From NCBI RefSeq assembly GCF_030408375.1, contig NZ_CP046530.1, positions 1,240,001 through 1,304,000 on the forward strand: a DNA stretch of 64,000 nt. The letters run 5' to 3'. Each line of letters starts with the position of its first letter. Positions within the stretch are counted from its first letter, which is position 1. The DNA comes from Corynebacterium afermentans subsp. lipophilum (GTDB taxonomy: Bacteria > Actinomycetota > Actinomycetes > Mycobacteriales > Mycobacteriaceae). The notes beneath the pieces were generated by a model that was not told where the DNA came from, did no database searches, and was given only the letters and a program-made list of their open reading frames with translations. Of this stretch, positions 55,670 through 64,000 are shown one piece after another. The translations under genes were made by a program, and so were the position numbers.

Positions 55670-57031
55670 TCACCGTCCGCGGACGAGGGCACGCAACCTC
55701 CCAATGAAGTCTTTGATGCGCCGCTCTGCACCATGGTCGGTGGGTTCGTAGTAGACAGCATCTTCGAGACCGTCGGGCATGTACTGCTGCTTGACGACGC
55801 CCAAAGGATCATCATGCGGATAGACATATCCCACCGCATTGCCCATGGCCTTCGCGCCTTCGTAGTGCCCGTCGCGCAAGTGCGCCGGCACCGGCGGGGC
55901 ATGGCCTGCGCGCACGTCCGACAACGCCCGGTCGATGGACTGGATCACAGACGGCGACTTCGGCGCCGTGGCCAAGTGGATTGTCGCCTGCGCAAGGGCG
56001 AGCCTTCCCTCGGGCATGCCGATGAACTGCACCGCGTTCGCCGCCGCATTGGCGGTCTGTAGCGCGGTCGGATCCGCCATGCCGATGTCTTCGGAAGCGT
56101 GGATGACCAGGCGGCGGGCGATGAAACGCGGGTCCTCTCCCGCCTCAATCATCCGCGCCAGATAGTGCAGTGCGGCATCCACGTCGGAGCCACGGATAGA
56201 TTTGATGAACGCACTGACGATGTCGTAGTGCTGGTCACCGTCGCGGTCGTAGCGCACCACCGCGCGGTTCACGTTTTCTTTAACGGTGTCGACGGTGATG
56301 GTCTCCCCCGGCTGCACCGCCTCGGCCGCAGCCTCCAGATAGGTCAGCGCCCGGCGGGCGTCGCCGCCGGCGAGGAGGACCAGCTGGTCCCGTGCGGCGC
56401 CGTCAAGCTCGAATTCGCCGCCGAATCCGCGCTCGTCTGCCATCGCCTGGTCCAGCACCCCGCGCAGGTCGTCCTCGTTCAAAGACTCCAGCTTCAGCAG
56501 CAGCGAGCGCGACAGCAGCGGCGCAACCACGCTGAAACTCGGATTCTCCGTCGTGGCCGCGACCAGTAGCACGGTGCGGTTTTCCACCGCGGCCAGCAAC
56601 GCGTCCTGCTGGGTCTTGGAAAAGCGGTGCACCTCGTCGATGAAAAGCACGGTATTCTCGCCGCGAATCAGGTCTCGACGTGCTTCGTCAATCACGGCGC
56701 GCACTTCCTTCACGCCCGAGGACAGCGCCGACAGGGCGACGAAGTTCTGCCCCATCGCAGACGCGATCAGCGATGCGATGGTGGTCTTGCCGGTGCCCGG
56801 CGGGCCGTAGAGGATCACCGAGGCGGCCCCAGAGCCGTCGATAAGCCTGCGCAGCGGCTTGCCTTCGCTGAGCAGGTGACGCTGGCCTGCGATCTCGTCG
56901 AGGGTCCGCGGGCGCATGCGCGCGGCCAAAGGGGCGGATGCCCCCGCCTCGAAAAAGGCGGTGCCGCGGTTTCCCAGCTCACCGCGGCCATCTCGCCCTG
57001 CGGCCGCGGAGAAAAGTCCCTCTTGCTCCAA
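55670..57031 (-). CDS. rarA: Replication-associated recombination protein A (RarA/MgsA), AAA+ ATPase
   Basis: A clamp-loader-like ATPase acting at stalled replication forks. It has 453 aa. [13 protein letters not shown] (residues 38-50), Walker [10 protein letters not shown] near 75, Walker B FIDEVHRF near 129, [11 protein letters not shown] near 158, and the C-terminal tetramerisation domain ([38 protein letters not shown]) are all present. The start is TTG 57031 with GGAGAGG nearby. Coupled with the phosphotransferase gene 12 nt upstream. Confidence 0.93.
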   Translation of the reverse strand: MEQEGLFSAAAGRDGRGELGNRGTAFFEAGASAPLAARMRPRTLDEIAGQRHLLSEGKPLRRLIDGSGAASVILYGPPGTGKTTIASLIASAMGQNFVALSALSSGVKEVRAVIDEARRDLIRGENTVLFIDEVHRFSKTQQDALLAAVENRTVLLVAATTENPSFSVVAPLLSRSLLLKLESLNEDDLRGVLDQAMADERGFGGEFELDGAARDQLVLLAGGDARRALTYLEAAAEAVQPGETITVDTVKENVNRAVVRYDRDGDQHYDIVSAFIKSIRGSDVDAALHYLARMIEAGEDPRFIARRLVIHASEDIGMADPTALQTANAAANAVQFIGMPEGRLALAQATIHLATAPKSPSVIQSIDRALSDVRAGHAPPVPAHLRDGHYEGAKAMGNAVGYVYPHDDPLGVVKQQYMPDGLEDAVYYEPTDHGAERRIKDFIGRLRALVRGR

Positions 57032-57043
57032 CCAGACCTCTCC

Positions 57044-58306
57044 TTATCGCAAGCGCTCAGCCAGCGTCTGGGCGAAGTGGTTTATCGTTTGATAAGCGGG
57101 GTCTTTGCCGGTGCCCGCGAATGCTGCAAGGGACTCGAACGTCTCACGCAAATCCCTGCGCACCAGCGCCTCGTCTGCGGTGAACGGCCCCTCCGAGTAC
57201 GGACGCAGAACGTCACCAGCATGGTCTGCAGGATGCTCTTCCGTTTCTCCGCCCGCCTCAAGCGGCCCGAGGTCAGACACGTCGAGACCGGCAGCGTCGA
57301 AGTCCTCTTTGAGCTTGGCGTCGTGCTCCAACAAATCGGCCGGACTGACCGGATCCAGCATCGCCACACTGCTCATTGCCCAACCGATAAGGCCTGCAGT
57401 GATCCGCGCTTGGAGTGTATCCGGGTGCTCCACGCTGGGCCAGATGCCTCGCACTTCGCTCACCCAGGCGTCAACGAACGCCTCGGTCGCTTCCGCGTTA
57501 AACGGCTGCGCCGCAAGATAGACCGGGAAGCGTGCAACCACAAACGCCACATCGAAGGTCACATCCCTGAAGCCCGCCCACTCGTAATCCAGGAAGTGAA
57601 AGGAGTTGTCGGTCTGGATGACGTTGTCCGGGGTCAAGTCGAACGGCGTGAACGCGCGCATCCCGCCCCGCAGCAGACGGGTGCGCACATTTGTGGCCGC
57701 GAACCGGACCTCCCCCGGAATCTCGATGCCGGCGTTTTCCAAAAACTCCACGCCGATGCGGATGCGGTGCGACAGTAGGCGATCACGCAGCAGCTGCAAG
57801 TTCGCCGCGTTCTTCCGCGAACGCGTCATGCGCTGGAACAGCACGTTGAACGCGTCCTCGTCGTCCGCGGTGCCGGCATGCATCTTGCCCAGCGCCCGGC
57901 CGAGCCGGCGCAGCAGGTCCACGTGGGTTTCCGGGTCCGCGTCCTGCAGCAAGTCCGCCAGTGTGCGGCCGTCACCCAGATCCGAGATGATCAGGATGCG
58001 CTGTGCGGTGTCGTAGCCCAGCAGCACCGGGCCCGGGCGCACTTCCTCGCTTAACGACGTCGCGAACTGGTACGCCACCGTCTCGCGCAAAAATGCCGCG
58101 TCCGCCAGCTCGTCACCGGTAGCCGGCGAATGCTTCACCACCACCGAGCGGTGCTGAAAAAACGGGTTGTTGACCACGCGCGCGCGGAACACGTCCGCCA
58201 GCCCTGAGCCGTCGAGCCTTTCGACGTCCACAAGCTGCTGCTCTCCGCCATAGCGCCTGGTCAGTATGTCGGCGGCTGCGCGGATGATCTCCTGCGTATC
58301 GCCCAT
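57044..58306 (-). CDS. Aminoglycoside phosphotransferase-fold protein of unknown substrate
   Basis: A 420-aa kinase-like protein. The N-lobe has RARVVNNPFFQHRSVVVKH (nucleotide Lys region); the catalytic loop is FTPFDLTPDN (usual HGDLxxxN) and the metal Asp is in FLDYEWAGF. It resembles APH/choline-kinase-fold proteins found beside aspS in actinobacteria; there is no evidence for antibiotic resistance. ATG 58306 (MGDTQEIIRA) is chosen; the frame is open to 58363. It lies 7 nt downstream of aspS. Confidence 0.8.
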   Translation of the reverse strand: MGDTQEIIRAAADILTRRYGGEQQLVDVERLDGSGLADVFRARVVNNPFFQHRSVVVKHSPATGDELADAAFLRETVAYQFATSLSEEVRPGPVLLGYDTAQRILIISDLGDGRTLADLLQDADPETHVDLLRRLGRALGKMHAGTADDEDAFNVLFQRMTRSRKNAANLQLLRDRLLSHRIRIGVEFLENAGIEIPGEVRFAATNVRTRLLRGGMRAFTPFDLTPDNVIQTDNSFHFLDYEWAGFRDVTFDVAFVVARFPVYLAAQPFNAEATEAFVDAWVSEVRGIWPSVEHPDTLQARITAGLIGWAMSSVAMLDPVSPADLLEHDAKLKEDFDAAGLDVSDLGPLEAGGETEEHPADHAGDVLRPYSEGPFTADEALVRRDLRETFESLAAFAGTGKDPAYQTINHFAQTLAERLR

Positions 58307-58313
58307 CGCTGGC

Positions 58314-60137
58314 CTACTTTTCGGCGCCTGCCGCCTCGGCCTCGCTGCCCTTGCCCTCGACATCCTTCTTCGGCTTAAAGTCCACGCCGGTCTCCTTGCG
58401 CTGCTCCGCCGGAATCGGCGCCGGGGCGTCGGTCAACGGATCCACGCCGCCGCCAGACTTCGGGAAGGCGATGACATCGCGGATGGATTCGAAGCCGCCG
58501 AGCAGGGACACGATACGGTCCCACCCGAAGGCGATGCCGCCGTGCGGCGGGGCGCCGTACTGGAACGCATCCAACAGGAAGCCGAACTTCTCGTCCGCTT
58601 CCTCGTCAGTAATGCCCATAACTTCGAACACGCGCTTTTGCACATCGTGCTCGTGGATACGGATGGAGCCGCCGCCGATCTCGTTGCCGTTGCACACGAT
58701 GTCGTAGGCGTAGGCGAGCGCCTCGCCCGGATTCTTCTCGAAGTTGTCCAGGAACTCCGGCTTCGGGGAGGTAAAGGCGTGGTGCACGGCGGTCCACTTG
58801 GAGTGGCCGAGCGCGACGTCGCCGGAAGCGGTGGCGTCAGCGGCCGGCTCAAACAGCGGCGCGTCAACGACCCAGGTAAACGCCCAGTCGCCGTCCTTGA
58901 CCAAGTCCAGCTTGCGAGCAATCTCGCCGCGGGCTGCACCCAGCAGCGCACGGGACGCCTTCGTCTCGCCGGCAGCGAAGAAGATGCAGTCGCCCGGCTT
59001 CGCGCCGACGTGCTCGGCGATGCCGGCCTTCTCCTCGTCGGTAATGTTCTTGGCCACCGGGCCGGTCAGCTCGCCGTCCTCCTGGACCAGGATGTAGGCC
59101 AGACCCTTGGCGCCACGCTGCTTCGCCCACTCCTGCCACGCGTCGAGTTGGCGGCGCGGCTGCGAGGCGCCGCCGTCCATGACCACGGCGCCGACGTACT
59201 CGGCCTTGAACACGCGGAAGGTGGTGTCCTTGAAAAACTCGGTGCACTCCACCAGCGGGATGTCGAAGCGCAGGTCAGGCTTGTCAGAGCCGTACTTTTC
59301 CATCGCCTCCTTGTAGGTCATGCGCGGGATCGGCGTCTGGATGTCGTAGCCGATCAGCTTCCACAGCTCCACCAGGATTTCTTCGGCGAGCTCGATGATG
59401 TCGTCCTGGTCCACGAAGCTGGCCTCAACGTCCAACTGGGTGAACTCCGGCTGACGGTCCGCACGGAAATCCTCGTCGCGGTAGCAGCGTGCCAGCTGGT
59501 AGTAACGCTCCATGCCGGCCACCATGAGCAGCTGCTTGAACAGCTGCGGCGACTGCGGCAGCGCGTACCAGGAGCCCGGCTTCAGGCGTGCCGGCACGAG
59601 GAAGTCACGCGCGCCCTCCGGAGTGGAGCGCGTCAGCGTCGGGGTTTCAATCTCGGTGAAGTCGTGGTTGTCCAGCACACGGCGCGCTGCCTGGTTCGCC
59701 TTCGCGCGCAGACGCATCGCCTTCGCCTGGCGCTCGCGGCGCAGATCCAAGTAGCGGTAGCGCAGACGCGCCTCCTCGCCGACCTCGCTGGAGGATGCGT
59801 CCTCGATCTGGAACGGCAGCGCCGCCGCCTTATTCAGCACCTTCAGGTCGGTGACATTGACCTCGATCTCGCCCGAGGCGAGGTTCGGGTTCGAGGAGCC
59901 TTCCGGGCGCGGCTCGACCGTGCCGGTGACCTGGATGACGTACTCGCTGCGCAGGTCGTGCGCGGCCTCTGCAACCGCGGACTCACGGAAGACCACCTGG
60001 GCCAGCCCGGAGCGGTCTCGCAGGTCGATAAAGATCACGCCGCCATGGTCGCGACGGCGGGCCACCCAGCCGGTGAGAGTGACAGTTTGGCCTTCGAGTT
60101 CTTTATTCAGGTTCCCCGCAAGGTGAGTGCGCAGCAC
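58314..60137 (-). CDS. aspS: Aspartyl-tRNA synthetase
   Basis: Charges tRNA-Asp (class II). It has 607 aa. An N-terminal OB domain ([29 protein letters not shown]) is followed by motif 1-3 elements: [32 protein letters not shown], and C-terminal [12 protein letters not shown] bacterial GAD insertion is in the middle. The C-terminal 25 residues are Lys/Glu/Ala-rich. GTG 60137 gives [10 protein letters not shown], matching family N-termini; the ORF is open upstream. Whether it is discriminating or not cannot be read. Confidence 0.96.
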   Translation of the reverse strand: MLRTHLAGNLNKELEGQTVTLTGWVARRRDHGGVIFIDLRDRSGLAQVVFRESAVAEAAHDLRSEYVIQVTGTVEPRPEGSSNPNLASGEIEVNVTDLKVLNKAAALPFQIEDASSSEVGEEARLRYRYLDLRRERQAKAMRLRAKANQAARRVLDNHDFTEIETPTLTRSTPEGARDFLVPARLKPGSWYALPQSPQLFKQLLMVAGMERYYQLARCYRDEDFRADRQPEFTQLDVEASFVDQDDIIELAEEILVELWKLIGYDIQTPIPRMTYKEAMEKYGSDKPDLRFDIPLVECTEFFKDTTFRVFKAEYVGAVVMDGGASQPRRQLDAWQEWAKQRGAKGLAYILVQEDGELTGPVAKNITDEEKAGIAEHVGAKPGDCIFFAAGETKASRALLGAARGEIARKLDLVKDGDWAFTWVVDAPLFEPAADATASGDVALGHSKWTAVHHAFTSPKPEFLDNFEKNPGEALAYAYDIVCNGNEIGGGSIRIHEHDVQKRVFEVMGITDEEADEKFGFLLDAFQYGAPPHGGIAFGWDRIVSLLGGFESIRDVIAFPKSGGGVDPLTDAPAPIPAEQRKETGVDFKPKKDVEGKGSEAEAAGAEK

Positions 60138-60305
60138 GGTTTCCACGTCCTTCCACGTGATGGCGAATCTAACCTGGCAAAGTCTACCCGGCGCTGTCAC
60201 GACGTGCGTCCGGCCCCCTGAAGCTTGCCAGACACCTGGGCACCTTGGGTGGAGCTGCACCGCGACTAAACCGACCCAGATCCAACACGTGCCCTAGATA
60301 TTTGG

Positions 60306-60311
60306 CACAAT
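60306..60311 (+). promoter_or_regulatory. Candidate -10 box of the metallopeptidase gene
   Basis: CACAAT (one mismatch to TANANT) stands 7 nt before the ATG at 60319, with no Shine-Dalgarno between. The spacing agrees with leaderless transcription. Weak consensus match. Confidence 0.3.
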
Positions 60312-60318
60312 TCTGACC

Positions 60319-61242
60319 ATGACTTTCAGAGGCGATTACGCACAGGGCCAAGGCGGCAACGTCAACACCAGCTCCGGCGGCGGCGGAGGCGGAGGCGTGG
60401 GCGGCGGCGCGATGATGCTGCTGCCGCTCCTGCTGCGCGGAGGCGGCGGTGGAACCATCATTTTGGTCCTGCTGGCCCTGCTGTATTTCAGCGGTGCGTT
60501 CAACGGCATCCTCGGCGGCGGAGGCAACGACTCCCAGTCGCAGTCCCAGGGCGAGTACTCGCTGGAGCACTGCCAGGAGCAAGGTTCCTCCAACGAGTAC
60601 GACGATTGCCGCGCGGCGGCGACCATGGGATCGCTGAACGCCGTTTGGGCCGACCTGCTGCCCGCCCAGTCCGAAACCCAGTTCACCAAGCCGGAAATGA
60701 CCATCTTTAAAGGCAGCGTGAATTCCGGCTGTGGCTACGCAAGCGCTGATACCGGTCCGTTCTACTGCCCGCAGGATTCCACCGCGTATCTGGACGTCAG
60801 CTTCTTCGATCAACTGTCCCAGCTCGGCGGTTCCAACGGCCCGCTGGCTCAGGAGTACGCCACCGCACACGAGTACGGCCACCACATCCAGAACCTTGAG
60901 GGCACCCTCGGCTTGAGCGACTACAAGAACCCGGGCGAGGATTCCGCGGCCGTGGCAATCGAGCTGCAGGCCGACTGCTACGCGGGACTGTGGGCGCACC
61001 ACGCGTCCAAGGGTGAGAACGCAGCACTTGAGCAGATCACCGACGAGCAGCTGCAGCAGGCCCTGCAGTCGGCACAGTCCATCGGTGACGACAACATTCA
61101 GAAGCGTTCCGGCGGCGAGGTCGATCCCGATGCGTGGACCCACGGCTCTTCGGAACAGCGCATGCAGGCGTTCAAGTCTGGCTACGAAACCGGCCAGATG
61201 TCGGCCTGCGACACGCTCAACCGCGGCGTGTACAAGAGCTAA
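60319..61242 (+). CDS. Membrane-anchored neutral zinc metallopeptidase (YpfJ family)
   Basis: A 307-aa protein. A Gly-rich N-terminus (residues 8-30 and 41-45) precedes one membrane segment (about 46-62), then a Ser/Gln linker and an extracytoplasmic peptidase domain. HEYGHHIQN near residue 184 is a HExxH-type zinc site, and the third ligand is probably the Glu in ELQADCYAG. Four Cys in the domain could form disulfides. Substrate and role are unknown. It is divergent from aspS. C. glutamicum has a homologue beside aspS. Confidence 0.88.
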   Translation: MTFRGDYAQGQGGNVNTSSGGGGGGGVGGGAMMLLPLLLRGGGGGTIILVLLALLYFSGAFNGILGGGGNDSQSQSQGEYSLEHCQEQGSSNEYDDCRAAATMGSLNAVWADLLPAQSETQFTKPEMTIFKGSVNSGCGYASADTGPFYCPQDSTAYLDVSFFDQLSQLGGSNGPLAQEYATAHEYGHHIQNLEGTLGLSDYKNPGEDSAAVAIELQADCYAGLWAHHASKGENAALEQITDEQLQQALQSAQSIGDDNIQKRSGGEVDPDAWTHGSSEQRMQAFKSGYETGQMSACDTLNRGVYKS

Positions 61243-61282
61243 ACCGCCTCTTTTTCGCCCCGCTTTCGAAACGGCACGGCGC

Positions 61283-61288
61283 TACAGT
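61283..61288 (+). promoter_or_regulatory. Candidate -10 box of the HEPN-like/CBS gene
   Basis: TACAGT fits TANANT and ends 7 nt before the ATG at 61296; no ribosome site is seen. Leaderless transcription is possible. Confidence 0.38.
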
Positions 61289-61295
61289 GGCCAGC

Positions 61296-62018
61296 ATGAA
61301 CAATGCTGAACCTAACCGCGCCGTGCCGTTTCTTGCTGCGTTCAACTCCATCGAGAAATTCTTGCGCACCGAGCTCGATGCCAAACGGTCTGATTCTTTT
61401 TCGTGGATGGCCCGTCTTGCGGCGAAGAAGGGCATTGTCACGCTGGAGCAATCCGAGACGCTGCAGGAGTTCGCCGATCTGCGCAACGCGATTAGCCACG
61501 GCGAGTACGACAACTTGCGCCCGATTGCCGAGCCGCTGCCGGAAACCGTCGCTGAAATCGAGCGGATCCGGGATTCCCTGCTCGCCCCGACGCTGGCTCT
61601 AGAAGTGGTTGAGCACCAGCGGGTGATCACCTTCTCCCCTGAAACCGACATCCACGAGCCGTTGGAGATCATCGCCTCCGAGGGCCTCGCTCAATTCCCG
61701 GTCTATGAAGGCGGCGAGTGCGTCGGGCTCCTCACCACCAACGCGATTGCGCGGTGGCTGGCGGCAGAGCTGCGTGAGGACGACACTATCGCGGCAGGCA
61801 CCGTGGCAGACGTGATTGAACACAGCGGCAAGTTGGACGAGCCGATTTTCCTGCCGCGAAACGTCACCGCGGCGGCTGCCGTAGAGGCGCTGAGCACACC
61901 GCTCGAGTCCGGCGCGGTTCCCCGCCTCGCCATCATCACCGAACACGGAAAGCCGACGCAGAAGCCTATCTCGGTGCTGGGTGCGACCGACATTCCGGCC
62001 CTTGCGCAGGAAACGTAA
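61296..62018 (+). CDS. HEPN-like helical domain fused to a CBS-domain region
   Basis: A 240-aa cytosolic protein I cannot name. Residues 1-100 look all-helical and carry LRNAISHGEY (residues 63-72), which fits the RX4-6H catalytic motif of HEPN ribonucleases and is close to HepT's RX4HXY. Residues 105-165 form a clear CBS domain (EIIASEGLAQFPVYEGGECVG, cut here to EGLAQFPVYEGG), and a weaker second one follows to 235. CBS domains usually bind adenine nucleotides. No MNT-type antitoxin partner lies next to it: the neighbours are a metallopeptidase and sdaA. ATG 61296 is preceded by a TACAGT box. Confidence 0.7.
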   Translation: MNNAEPNRAVPFLAAFNSIEKFLRTELDAKRSDSFSWMARLAAKKGIVTLEQSETLQEFADLRNAISHGEYDNLRPIAEPLPETVAEIERIRDSLLAPTLALEVVEHQRVITFSPETDIHEPLEIIASEGLAQFPVYEGGECVGLLTTNAIARWLAAELREDDTIAAGTVADVIEHSGKLDEPIFLPRNVTAAAAVEALSTPLESGAVPRLAIITEHGKPTQKPISVLGATDIPALAQET

Positions 62019-62060
62019 TATCCCTGGTTTCGCTGTGGCGCTGCACACCTTTTCGTGCTG

Positions 62061-62066
62061 TAGTAT
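62061..62066 (+). promoter_or_regulatory. Candidate -10 box of sdaA
   Basis: TAGTAT (TANANT-like) stands 7 nt before the sdaA ATG with no Shine-Dalgarno, as in the two genes before it. Leaderless transcription is possible. Confidence 0.38.
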
Positions 62067-62073
62067 CCGCGAC

Positions 62074-63468
62074 ATGTCTGCAAACTTTGTGAGCGTTGTC
62101 GACCTGTTCAGCATTGGCATCGGCCCGTCTTCCTCCCACACCGTCGGCCCGATGCGCGCCGCCCAAACTTTCATAAACAAACTCGACACCTTCCCGGCCA
62201 AGGTGCTGGTGGAGCTGCGCGGATCTCTCGCGGCCACCGGCGTTGGCCACGGCACCGACCGCGCAGCGTTGCTGGGCCTAGTCGGCTACACTCCCACCAC
62301 CACGTCGGCTGATGCCGAGCCGAAACCGGGAGAGCCGATTCCCGCCACGGGCAGCATTTCCGGCCCCACCGGCACCGTCGAATACGTGCTGCGGTTCGAC
62401 CCCGCTCCCGTGGCGGCGCACCCGAACTGCCTGATCTTCGACGCGTGGGACGCAGACGGCAATGTGCTTGCCGAGCGCGAGGATTACTACTCCGTCGGCG
62501 GCGGCTTCATCCAGGACCGCTGGGAGATGGAGGCGCACCGCGACGAAACCGGCGTGGCCTCCGCCCGTGAGATTCCGTCGGTGCCCCATCCCTTCCACAC
62601 CGCAGCGGAGCTCATGCAGCTTTGCGACGAGACCGGCTTGACCATCGCCGAGATCATGCGCGCCAACGAAGAGTCCATTCACGGCCGCGAAAAACTCGAC
62701 ACCCACCTGGACGCAGTGTGGAACGTGATGCAGGAATGCGTCGCACACGGTTTGAAGACTGAGGGCACCCTGCCCGGCGGGCTGAGCGTCAGGCGGCGCG
62801 CGAACCGTCTCCACCGCCTGCTCACCGCCGAGTACGAAGCGTCCACTGCCCGCGGGCTGGACGCGATGGAGTGGGTCAACCTCTACGCGCTGGCCGTCAA
62901 CGAGGAAAACGCAGCGCACGGCCAGGTGGTCACCGCGCCGACCAACGGCGCCGCCGGCATCATCCCCGCGGTGATGCACTACTGCCGCGACTTCACAGAC
63001 GACTTCACCGTCGAGCGCGCCCGCGACTTCCTGCTCACTGCGGGCGCAGTCGGCTCCATTATCAAAACCAACGCATCCATTTCAGGTGCTGAGGTGGGCT
63101 GCCAGGGCGAGGTCGGCTCTGCCTCGTCCATGGCGGCCGCCGGCATGTGCGCCGCGCTGGGTGGCACACCTGCCCAGGTGGAAAACGCCGCGGAGATCGC
63201 CCTCGAGCACAACCTGGGCCTGACCTGCGACCCCGTCGGCGGGCTTGTGCAGGTGCCCTGCATCGAGCGCAACGCCATCGGCGGTGTGAAGGCCATCAAC
63301 GCAGCCCGTCTGGCCAAGCTGGGCGACGGCACCAACATCGTCACCCTCGACGACGTGGTGGAGACCATGGCCGCCACCGGCCGCGACATGATGACGCAGT
63401 ACAAGGAGACGTCCATGGGCGGGCTTGCAGTGCAACTGGGCCTGCCGGTGAACATCACCGAGTGCTAA
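62074..63468 (+). CDS. sdaA: L-serine dehydratase, iron-sulfur type
   Basis: Deaminates L-serine to pyruvate and ammonia with a 4Fe-4S cluster. It has 464 aa, a fusion of the beta ([24 protein letters not shown], split as [16 protein letters not shown]) and alpha parts. Cluster cysteines lie in [13 protein letters not shown] and [20 protein letters not shown] (GLTCDPVGG). ATG 62074 (MSANFVSVV) fits the family; the frame is open upstream to 61981. It releases ammonia, which matters if carbamoyl phosphate is made from free ammonia here. It ends in a shared CTAA with hisS. Confidence 0.95.
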   Translation: MSANFVSVVDLFSIGIGPSSSHTVGPMRAAQTFINKLDTFPAKVLVELRGSLAATGVGHGTDRAALLGLVGYTPTTTSADAEPKPGEPIPATGSISGPTGTVEYVLRFDPAPVAAHPNCLIFDAWDADGNVLAEREDYYSVGGGFIQDRWEMEAHRDETGVASAREIPSVPHPFHTAAELMQLCDETGLTIAEIMRANEESIHGREKLDTHLDAVWNVMQECVAHGLKTEGTLPGGLSVRRRANRLHRLLTAEYEASTARGLDAMEWVNLYALAVNEENAAHGQVVTAPTNGAAGIIPAVMHYCRDFTDDFTVERARDFLLTAGAVGSIIKTNASISGAEVGCQGEVGSASSMAAAGMCAALGGTPAQVENAAEIALEHNLGLTCDPVGGLVQVPCIERNAIGGVKAINAARLAKLGDGTNIVTLDDVVETMAATGRDMMTQYKETSMGGLAVQLGLPVNITEC

Positions 63469-64000
63469 ATTTCGGCTCCCGCGCTCGTGATCGCCTGGGT
63501 CACGGCCTCGGCTGACAACGCCACGGACTCCTGCGAGTGCTGCGCGAGGTTCTTCACCGCCACCTCGCCGGCCTCCAGCTCGCGCTCCCCGAGCACGAGC
63601 GCGTACCTCGCGCCGGCGCGGTCGGCGCCCTTCATCGAGCCCTTGAGTCCGCGCTGCCCGTAGGACATGTCGGCGGAAACGCCGGCGGCGCGGAGCTCGT
63701 CGATAAGCTTGCTCATCTTCACCCGAGCCTCGTCGCCGATGGCGATGCCAAACACGTCCACCCGGTGCGAAGCCTCGTCGAGCTCGACGCCCTCCGCCTC
63801 AAGGGCGAGGACGGCGCGGTCGACGCCGAGGCCGTAGCCGATGCCGGACAGGTCCGGGCCGCCGATCTGGGCCATCAAGCCGTCGTAGCGGCCGCCGCCG
63901 CCGATGCCGGACTGCGCGCCCAAGCCGTCGTGGACGAACTCGAAAGTGGTCTTGGTGTAGTAGTCCAGCCCGCGCACCATGCGGGGGTTGATCACGTACG
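63465..64000 (-). CDS. hisS: Histidyl-tRNA synthetase, 3' part
   Basis: The C-terminal 178 codons of a class II synthetase; the 5' part lies past the window. The frame runs to the last base. [17 protein letters not shown] is the histidine-A motif region ([10 protein letters not shown]), GGGGRYDGL the histidine-B motif, and [13 protein letters not shown] motif 3; the anticodon-binding domain follows. It is convergent with sdaA, the stops overlapping. Confidence 0.96.
   Translation of the reverse strand, partial: YVINPRMVRGLDYYTKTTFEFVHDGLGAQSGIGGGGRYDGLMAQIGGPDLSGIGYGLGVDRAVLALEAEGVELDEASHRVDVFGIAIGDEARVKMSKLIDELRAAGVSADMSYGQRGLKGSMKGADRAGARYALVLGERELEAGEVAVKNLAQHSQESVALSAEAVTQAITSAGAEI

Noticed and set aside
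57044..58306. Antibiotic resistance kinase
   Set aside because: The fold is that of aminoglycoside phosphotransferases, but the HGD motif is changed to PFD and the position beside aspS and rarA is that of a housekeeping actinobacterial gene.
58266..60221. 651-codon + strand frame
   Set aside because: Antisense of aspS; Arg/Leu/His-rich composition and no motif.
63448..63463. CGGTGA/TCACCG hairpin near the sdaA stop as terminator
   Set aside because: Short stem with a three-base loop and no U-run on either strand; may be chance in coding sequence.

Overview
The window is a gene-dense chromosomal segment of a high-GC actinobacterium, most likely a Corynebacterium. This rests on gene order (qor, ctaB, tkt-tal-zwf-opcA-pgl, secG, tpiA-pgk-gap, whiA-yvcK-rapZ-uvrC, the rib cluster, rsmB-fmt-def-priA, metK-coaBC, rpoZ-gmk-mihF, the pyr operon, nusB-efp-pepQ-aro, alaS, aspS, hisS) and on actinobacterial marker proteins: OpcA, actinobacterial IHF, WhiA and a helicase-degenerate PriA. 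An exact McbR-type operator stands before metK and a near-perfect GlxR-type site before gap; both belong to corynebacterial regulators. The species cannot be read from the sequence. Gene order comparisons to C. glutamicum are from memory, not from a search.

Layout. 1-8.4 kb: a partial quinone oxidoreductase, heme O synthase, and the + strand pentose-phosphate operon tkt-tal-zwf-opcA-pgl. 8.4-12 kb: secG and the glycolytic genes tpiA, pgk and gap on the - strand, with a strong terminator between gap and pgk. No ppc gene lies between secG and tpiA, and the GAPDH looks unlike the corynebacterial GapA I know. 12-27 kb: whiA-yvcK-rapZ-uvrC, a PH-domain membrane protein, riboflavin genes, rpe, rsmB, fmt, def and priA, all on the - strand. 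26.9-29.1 kb: a three-gene + strand insertion (secreted polysaccharide deacetylase, 4-TM protein, and a two-TM protein with LPxxD pentapeptide repeats). 29-33 kb: metK, coaBC, rpoZ, gmk and mihF. 33.3-40.8 kb: the pyrimidine operon pyrR-pyrB-pyrC-carA-carB-pyrF. 40.9-44 kb: an SRPBCC-epimerase fusion, two YbjN proteins and ppk2. 44-52.8 kb: nusB, efp, pepQ, shikimate genes, a prepilin peptidase, mltG and ruvX. 52.9-60.1 kb: alaS, rarA, a phosphotransferase-fold protein and aspS. 60.3-64 kb: a zinc metallopeptidase, a HEPN-like/CBS protein, sdaA and the 3' part of hisS.

Most of the window is core metabolism and information processing. The most unusual feature is carA, which encodes only the N-terminal small-chain domain (159 aa) and stops cleanly before the glutaminase domain, 23 nt ahead of an apparently complete carB. 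If real, carbamoyl-phosphate synthesis here would depend on free ammonia or on a glutaminase supplied in trans. Also worth checking are the HEPN-like motif fused to a CBS region, the LPxxD membrane protein, a 62-nt near-perfect palindrome upstream of ppk2, terminators embedded in coding ends, and -10-like boxes placed for leaderless transcription.
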